Shown: positions 45,220 to 50,043 of the stretch, piece by piece | How positions within the stretch are numbered: the first letter of the stretch is position 1 | Layout: every line of letters starts with the position of its first letter | Source of the DNA: Edaphobacter sp. | Lineage (GTDB): Bacteria; Acidobacteriota; Terriglobia; Terriglobales; Acidobacteriaceae | NCBI GenBank assembly: GCA_025462645.1 | Contig: JAOAPB010000041.1 | Location: 1-50,043, forward strand | Reading direction: 5' to 3' | Length of the DNA: 50,043 bases | Translations under genes and position numbers: made by a program | The notes under the pieces: model-generated | Seen by the model: the letters and a program-made list of their open reading frames with translations, nothing else | Database searches by the model: none | What the model was told of the DNA's origin: nothing

Positions 45220-45777
45220 ATGTCGATTCCCGCAACACAGATGCGCCCGGGCATGGTTATCAAGTTCAAGGACGATCTCCACCTGGTTTTTTCGGTCGAG
45301 CATCGTACGCCGGGCAACCTGCGCGCCTTCATCCAGGCCAAGCTCCGCAACGTTCGCACGGGAGCGATGTTCGTCGAGCGCTTTCGGTCGCCGGACCCTA
45401 TCGATCGCGTCTTCGTGGACGAGGTAAAGATGGAGTATCTCTACAACGATGGGGACGACTACTATTTTATGGACGAGAGCTTTGAGCAGACGGTGTTGAA
45501 GCGCGAGACGTTGGGCGACGCCGTCGACTATCTCTTGCCTAACCTGACGATCGGGGTAAGCTTCCATGATGGCAAGGCGGTCGGCATCGAGCTGCCGCTG
45601 GTTGTGGAGATGACGGTCATGGAGACGGAACCGGGCATCAAGTCGGCAACAGCCTCTTCCGTTACCAAGCCTGCGAAGCTGGAGACCGGGCTCGTGGTAC
45701 AGGTGCCGCCGTTTATCAACGAGGGCGAGAAGATCCGTGTGGATACGGCTGAAGGCGCTTATATGAGCCGTGCGTAA
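45220..45777 (+). CDS. efp: Elongation factor P with Asn at the modification tip
   Basis: A 185-residue translation factor that relieves ribosome stalling at polyproline runs. Seen: the three-domain EF-P layout, the domain I loop EHRTPGNLRAF, LKVEYLYNDG-like MEYLYNDGDDYYFMD, and the C-terminal signature VPPFINEGEKIRVDT ending GAYMSRA. The residue normally Lys (or Arg) at the loop tip is Asn33, followed by Leu where Gly is usual. The gene is single and intact, so the factor should work, perhaps without the known lysine or arginine modifications. No epmA, epmB or earP is in the window. Confidence 0.92.
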   Translation: MSIPATQMRPGMVIKFKDDLHLVFSVEHRTPGNLRAFIQAKLRNVRTGAMFVERFRSPDPIDRVFVDEVKMEYLYNDGDDYYFMDESFEQTVLKRETLGDAVDYLLPNLTIGVSFHDGKAVGIELPLVVEMTVMETEPGIKSATASSVTKPAKLETGLVVQVPPFINEGEKIRVDTAEGAYMSRA

Positions 45778-45891
45778 ATCTTGTTTTGGATTGGAAGACT
45801 GGAGGCAGAGTCAGGCGACTCTGCCTCTTTCGGCTTTCAGCGATCGAGGTATCTTGCGTGGGTGTGGCGGCTCTGCGACACTGAAGGTTCC

Positions 45892-46173
45892 ATGGTGTGC
45901 CACTACCTCGTGAAAGGTCGCGTGCAGGGAGTCGGGTTTCGCTGGTTTGTGCAGCGGGAGGCGGCTGAGCTTGGTCTGCGTGGCTGGGTTCGAAATACGG
46001 ATGAAGGCCATGTGGAAGTAGTCGCCGCTGGTGAGCCGGATGAGCTAGCCGAGTTAAAGAATGCACTGCGCAAGGGCTCGCGCGGCAGCCGCGTCGATGC
46101 AGTGCTGGAAGATGAACTGGCCGAGAGCGAAGGTGCAAAGCTCGGCCCATTTGAGATTGAAGGAGCCTGGTAA
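45892..46173 (+). CDS. acyP: Acylphosphatase
   Basis: A 93-residue enzyme cleaving carboxyl phosphates. Seen: the family motif VKGRVQGVGFRWFVQREA, with the catalytic Arg in GFRWF, and GWVRNTDEGHVEVV, with the catalytic Asn. The start at 45892 is preferred over an in-frame start at 45781, because the domain begins at the Val-rich strand. The apt gene starts 6 bases later, so co-transcription is likely. Confidence 0.9.
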   Translation: MVCHYLVKGRVQGVGFRWFVQREAAELGLRGWVRNTDEGHVEVVAAGEPDELAELKNALRKGSRGSRVDAVLEDELAESEGAKLGPFEIEGAW

Positions 46174-46179
46174 GAACTG

Positions 46180-46719
46180 ATGACGAAGCCTATTAATTGC
46201 GAGCCGCTGAAGGAACTCGTGCGCACGGTGCCTGACTTCCCGAAGCCTGGGATTCTGTTCTACGACATTACGACACTGCTGAAGGATAAGGCAGGCTTCG
46301 CACAGTTGATCGACGCCTTTGCGGCGTACTACATCGGCAAGGAGATCGATCTCGTGTTGGGTATCGAGGCGCGCGGGTTCATCTTCGGACCGGCACTGGC
46401 GTATCGGTTGAACGCAGGATTCGTTCCAGTGCGCAAGCCGAAGAAGCTCCCTGCACCGGCGGCACGCGTGAACTACGACCTGGAGTACGGAACGGATGCG
46501 CTGGAGATTCATCTGGATGCAATTCAGCCGGGGCAGCGGGTGATCATCGTCGACGACTTGCTGGCGACTGGAGGCACGATGCAGGCTACGGTGCAATTGG
46601 TCCGCCAATTAGGTGGGGAGATTGCTGGACTGGGATTTGCGATTGAACTCGACTTTTTGAAGGGGCGCGCCAAGTTTCCGGAGTACGACGTGCTGAGTCT
46701 GCTGCACTACGACGAGTAG
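46180..46719 (+). CDS. apt: Adenine phosphoribosyltransferase
   Basis: A 179-residue purine-salvage enzyme making AMP from adenine and PRPP. Seen: [33 protein letters not shown] and the PRPP-binding [16 protein letters not shown]. Length matches the family. It lies directly downstream of acyP. Confidence 0.95.
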   Translation: MTKPINCEPLKELVRTVPDFPKPGILFYDITTLLKDKAGFAQLIDAFAAYYIGKEIDLVLGIEARGFIFGPALAYRLNAGFVPVRKPKKLPAPAARVNYDLEYGTDALEIHLDAIQPGQRVIIVDDLLATGGTMQATVQLVRQLGGEIAGLGFAIELDFLKGRAKFPEYDVLSLLHYDE

Positions 46720-46813
46720 GGCCGACATCCCGCTTGTACGGGTAGTAATGCGTACGGTGCAGGTGAATCTGCGTCCAATCGACAACCGCCTTTACAGAAA
46801 ATGGAGAGAACAG

Positions 46814-47860
46814 ATGGTTTCTACAAACGGCTTTGCTGCGCATTCCTCAACAACCCCATTGGTCCCTTTTGCTTATGAGCACCGCGATCCGGGTGCCAAG
46901 GACATTCTGATCGATATTCAGTTTTGCGGTATCTGCCACTCGGACATTCATCAAGCACGCAATGAGTGGGGCAATTCTTTGTATCCGATGGTCCCTGGGC
47001 ACGAGATCGTAGGTACGGTTCGCGCGGTTGGCTCCGAGGTGAAGAAGTTCAAGGTGGGCGATCTGGCTGCGGTCGGCTGCATGGTGGACTCGTGTCGTAC
47101 CTGCCCCTCTTGCAGCGCTGGAGAAGAGCAGTATTGCGAGAGACAGGCAACGGTCTTCACTTATAACTCCAAAGGCAAAGATGGGAAGCTGACCTGGGGT
47201 GGGTATGGGGAGCATATCGTTCTGGATGAGGACTTCGCGCTTTCGGTGCCGAAGAACCTGGATCTGGCTGCTGCCGCACCGCTACTCTGCGCTGGTATCA
47301 CGACTTACTCTCCACTGAAGCACTGGAAGGTGGGTCCGGGCAAGAAGGTCGGGATCATCGGCTTAGGTGGACTTGGACATATGGGACTGAAGTTCTCGCA
47401 TGCGTTCGGCGCGCACACGGTTCAGTTCACGACGTCGGCGTCGAAGATTGAGGACGCGAAGAAGCTTGGGGCAGACGAGGTGATTCTCACCACGAAAGAG
47501 GGCTGGGCGACCAAGCATGCTGGATCCTTCGACTTCATCCTTGATTGCGTCTCGGCGGAGCATGACCTCAGTCCTTATCTGTCGCTTCTGAAGCGCGATG
47601 GGACGTTGTGCGCGGTCGGTGCGCCGGAGAAGCCAGCGTCCATTCACGCGTTCAGCGTCCTGGGTCGGAGGAACTATACGGGCTCAATGATTGGGGGCAT
47701 TGCGGAGACGCAGGGGATGTTGGACTTCTGCAGTAAACACAACATCGTCTCCGACATCGAGATGACCAGCTTCGACAAGATTGAAGAGGCCTGGGAATGC
47801 GTCGTCAAAGGCGATGTGAAGTACCGCTTCGTGCTCGATTTGAAGACACTGAAGAGATAG
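46814..47860 (+). CDS. Zinc-dependent NAD(P) alcohol dehydrogenase (CAD/YahK-like)
   Basis: A 348-residue MDR enzyme reducing aldehydes. Seen: the catalytic zinc site CGICHSDIH and GHEIVGTV, the structural zinc Cys cluster (DSCRTCPSCSAGEEQYC), and the Rossmann motif IGLGGLGHMGLKFSHAFG. The Cys/His layout is that of cinnamyl-alcohol-dehydrogenase-like and YahK-type enzymes. ATG 46814 follows GGAGAGAACAG; a longer frame from 46748 is rejected. Confidence 0.92.
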   Translation: MVSTNGFAAHSSTTPLVPFAYEHRDPGAKDILIDIQFCGICHSDIHQARNEWGNSLYPMVPGHEIVGTVRAVGSEVKKFKVGDLAAVGCMVDSCRTCPSCSAGEEQYCERQATVFTYNSKGKDGKLTWGGYGEHIVLDEDFALSVPKNLDLAAAAPLLCAGITTYSPLKHWKVGPGKKVGIIGLGGLGHMGLKFSHAFGAHTVQFTTSASKIEDAKKLGADEVILTTKEGWATKHAGSFDFILDCVSAEHDLSPYLSLLKRDGTLCAVGAPEKPASIHAFSVLGRRNYTGSMIGGIAETQGMLDFCSKHNIVSDIEMTSFDKIEEAWECVVKGDVKYRFVLDLKTLKR

Positions 47861-47867
47861 ACAGAGG

Positions 47868-48131
47868 CTAGAGGCGCTCGGTGATGCGAAGCTGCTCACC
47901 GGGCGCGATGTAGCTCTTGCGGCGGAACCAGTCTTCCATGCTGAGACGGAACCGGTCTATCGGAACACGATTGCCTGCTTCGAGCAGGCCGTCTTCGATG
48001 GGCAGGGTGTCGTCGAAGATGGCGTCGTTGGTGAAATTGCGCATGGAGAAGCTATCGATCCACTTGATGGGACAGGGGTGAGGCTTCCCGGTAACGTCAA
48101 TGTGTTCGATGGTGAGTTTGCGGGCAAACAT
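47868..48131 (-). CDS. Small hypothetical protein downstream of the lactonase gene
   Basis: An 87-residue protein starting MFARKLTIEHIDVTGKPHPC, with a predicted mixed helical and beta structure and no known motif. It begins 14 bases after the lactonase stop on the same strand, so it is likely co-transcribed. The longer frame from 48275 overlaps the lactonase and is rejected. Function unknown. Confidence 0.55.
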   Translation of the reverse strand: MFARKLTIEHIDVTGKPHPCPIKWIDSFSMRNFTNDAIFDDTLPIEDGLLEAGNRVPIDRFRLSMEDWFRRKSYIAPGEQLRITERL

Positions 48132-48145
48132 CGTTTCAAACGTGC

Positions 48146-49363
48146 TCAGGCGAAGAGCGTATAGAGAGGCGAGTCCAGGGAGACGGTCTGGATCGGGCCT
48201 GTGAGTTTTCCGGTCGTGGCATCGCGTCGAAAGACGGTGACAGTTGCAGAGTCCTGATTGCCGCAGAGAAGCCATTGGGCAGTGGGATCGAGGGTGAAGT
48301 GACGGGGGACCTTGCCTCCGCTGGCGATGCGCTGGATCAAGGTAAGAGCACCATCTTTAGGGCTGATGGAGAAGACTACGAGGGAATCTTCCCCGCGATT
48401 GCTTGCGTAGAGGAACTTTCCGTCCGGTGAGACTGCGACCTCAGAGGCGGTATTCTTGTCGGCTGGAAAGTTCTGCGCGATGGTTTTAATGGGGGTGTTG
48501 GTGTTGACCAGGAGTCCCTGGGGGGACTGGCTGAAGCGAGTGGCGGTCCAGAGATAGTGGTCGATCGTGGACTCCATCTCGTTGATGCCGTAGACCCAGC
48601 GTCCATTCGGGTGGAAGACCACGTGGCGAGGTCCGGAGCCGGGGCGGTCGTTGGTGAAGAGATGGGGTTCGGTGATGATGTGGCCGGTGTCGTGGTGAAT
48701 GACGAAGACGGAGATGTGATCGGTTCCGAGATCGTTGACGAGGAGGAAGCGGTTGTCCGGCGAGATGGTGACGGAGTGGGGGTGGGACGCGTTCTGCCGG
48801 GTGGAGTTGGGTCCTGGCGAGCCGAACCGCTTGTGGTCCTTGAAGTCGATCTGGTCGACTGGCTGGCTGAGGCTGCCGTCGGGAAGGATGCTGTAGGAGG
48901 CGATGGTGGAGCCGACGTAATTGGCTACGAAGGCCGACTTTCCCATGGCGTCTACCGAGATGTAGCAGGGGCCTGCGCCGCCGGAGGGGACCTGGCCGAT
49001 CTGGCTGAGGGCTCCGGTCTTTGGGTCGAGGGCGAAGGTGGTGACGGTTGCGCTGGGGTCGTTCACGGCGTTTACGGCGTAGAGGAAGCGAGGGCCGTTG
49101 CGCGGCGGCGAGAGAGCGAGGAAGGATGGTCGCGCTGTCGTTGCGGCCAGGACTGGAGGAGTGAGTTGGCCTGTCCTGGAGTCGAAGCGGGACTGGTAAA
49201 TTCCCTTGCTGGGACCTTTGGCTGTATCGGTTCCAAAGTAGACGAAGACGGGCGGGGGTAGCGGCGCCGGCTTCTTCCTCCGGAAGGGAAACTGCGCTGC
49301 CGCGTCGTAGGTCGAGACGGCGAAGGCCGGGAGGAGAACAAAGAATCTGCGGCGCGTGAACAT
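48146..49363 (-). CDS. Exported lactonase-family beta-propeller protein
   Basis: A 405-residue protein of the 6-phosphogluconolactonase/YbhE seven-bladed propeller family (PF10282 type). Seen: an Arg-rich, Tat-like signal (FTRRRFFVLLPAF), repeating blades with NDLGTDHISVFVIHH, NASHPHSVTISPDNRFLL and VAVSPDGKFLYASNRGEDSLVVF, and IASGGKVPRHFTLDP near the end. The cytoplasmic pentose pathway enzyme has no signal; the signal here suggests an envelope role, so the substrate is uncertain. Confidence 0.88.
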   Translation of the reverse strand: MFTRRRFFVLLPAFAVSTYDAAAQFPFRRKKPAPLPPPVFVYFGTDTAKGPSKGIYQSRFDSRTGQLTPPVLAATTARPSFLALSPPRNGPRFLYAVNAVNDPSATVTTFALDPKTGALSQIGQVPSGGAGPCYISVDAMGKSAFVANYVGSTIASYSILPDGSLSQPVDQIDFKDHKRFGSPGPNSTRQNASHPHSVTISPDNRFLLVNDLGTDHISVFVIHHDTGHIITEPHLFTNDRPGSGPRHVVFHPNGRWVYGINEMESTIDHYLWTATRFSQSPQGLLVNTNTPIKTIAQNFPADKNTASEVAVSPDGKFLYASNRGEDSLVVFSISPKDGALTLIQRIASGGKVPRHFTLDPTAQWLLCGNQDSATVTVFRRDATTGKLTGPIQTVSLDSPLYTLFA

Positions 49364-49383
49364 GAAGACAGTACCTCCCGAGT

Positions 49384-49818
49384 TTAGGCTGCCGGTTCGC
49401 CTGGAAGGTGGATGCCCAGTTCGTCTTCCGGCCTGATGTCTTCGTTGATGACGGGGAGGCTGGGGAGCTTGTCGGTGCTGCCTGCCTCGCGGACGACGGC
49501 GTCGGCGTGCTCGAGGACCTCTTCGACGGTCATGGTGTACATCTCGCGACCGTTGTCGTAGCCGGACTTGATGGCGTGCTGCAGATACCGGCCGGCGGTC
49601 TGGGCGGCGAGGTAGTCGGTGATGACGTGGCCGGTGCGGCGCTTCTGCTCGACCCAGGCGAGGTTGGGCATGGCGATCCAGACGGGCTTTCCGTTGACGG
49701 CAAAGCGGATGTCGGTGGCGTCGGCGTGGCGGGTGGCGATAGCCACGATGGTTCCCTTCCAGAGGCAGCGGAGGGGCTCGTTGGTCCAGCGGTCGGTTAC
49801 TGTGAAGTCTTCATACAT
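49384..49818 (-). CDS. Hypothetical protein with conserved-looking acidic helix
   Basis: A 144-residue protein starting MYEDFTVTDRWTNEPLRC, with WIAMPNLAWVEQKRRTG and VEEVLEHADAVVREAG. ATG 49818 has AGGAAG just upstream; a longer start at 49917 is not favoured. I recognise no family. It is the second gene on the minus strand after a partial gene at the window edge. Confidence 0.5.
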   Translation of the reverse strand: MYEDFTVTDRWTNEPLRCLWKGTIVAIATRHADATDIRFAVNGKPVWIAMPNLAWVEQKRRTGHVITDYLAAQTAGRYLQHAIKSGYDNGREMYTMTVEEVLEHADAVVREAGSTDKLPSLPVINEDIRPEDELGIHLPGEPAA

Positions 49819-49889
49819 GGCTGTCTTCCTAGAGTAGTGCAGGGTGGTGGGATGGGCAAGGCGGCCTTGCCCATTGCGCTGGGCTGGGC

Positions 49890-50043
49890 TCAGTCCTCTT
49901 GCTCCTGTTCCTCGCACTCTTCTTCCTGCTCTTCTTCTTGGTCTGAGATTTCGAGGGTGGCTCCTGGTTCGGCGAGGTGGAGGCCGTCCGGGGTGGATTG
50001 GGCGGAGCGGACGACGTTGGGGGCGTAGGGCTCGGTTGTGAGG
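49890..50043 (-). CDS. 3' end of a gene with an acidic C-terminal tail (partial)
   Basis: A minus-strand frame open from the window edge and ending at TGA (49890-49892). The visible residues include LTTEPYAPNVVRSAQSTPDG and the tail DQEEEQEEECEEQEQED. The 5' part lies outside the window. The product cannot be named from this piece. Confidence 0.5.
   Translation of the reverse strand, partial: LTTEPYAPNVVRSAQSTPDGLHLAEPGATLEISDQEEEQEEECEEQEQED

Overview
The window looks like chromosomal DNA of an acidobacterium of the Terriglobia/Acidobacteriaceae type (Granulicella, Edaphobacter and Terriglobus relatives). This is inferred from protein style and gene mix: Ig-like repeat secreted proteins, a seven-bladed lactonase, a YpdA-type disulfide reductase, a B3 metallo-beta-lactamase, a Tat-exported sulfatase and a TIM-barrel protein. 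It also rests on the high G+C and on GC-rich intergenic palindromes that I associate with this group. No rRNA, tRNA, CRISPR array or intact mobile element was seen.

Layout. 1-5.0 kb: GNAT acetyltransferase, uppP, a DUF2383 protein and ftsK. 5.0-8.5 kb: a translationally coupled DUF2339/DUF3999 envelope pair. 8.5-11.1 kb: a REC-HPt protein, a NarL-type regulator and YpdA. 11.1-18.6 kb: a five-gene minus-strand export block (quinone-oxidoreductase-like MDR enzyme, RND pump, adaptor, ABC ATPase, ABC permease) headed by a 27-bp perfect dyad. 18.7-26.6 kb: small and envelope proteins (coiled-coil protein, OmpA-family protein, orphan GvpL/F protein, DUF481 barrel), a serine-recombinase remnant, a secreted protein, a B3 beta-lactamase with a Gln zinc-site variant, and an A+T-richer HEPN-like gene. 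27.0-32.0 kb: cytochrome c, a beta-barrel, aspartase and class I fumarase, bracketed by two inverted copies of a composite intergenic repeat. 32.1-34.3 kb: a four-gene metal-handling operon (Cys-rich protein, barrel, MerP-like protein, MerT-like protein) without MerA or MerR. 34.7-50 kb: sulfatase, pgsA, a TIM-barrel gene broken by an amber codon, an Ig-repeat protein, glutamate dehydrogenase, trpE, trpG, a FecR-like secreted protein, an EF-P with Asn at the modification tip, acylphosphatase, apt, a zinc alcohol dehydrogenase, a lactonase and small unknowns.

How the genes work together. Aspartase and fumarase are divergently transcribed and would pass aspartate through fumarate to malate. The RND, adaptor, ABC and MDR genes look co-transcribed for export and detoxification. 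The metal operon resembles the uptake half of a mercury system with added outer-membrane and Cys-rich parts. The two most unusual items are the paired composite repeats, each placed 3' of a gene in the same orientation relative to that gene, and the MerT/MerP-like operon.
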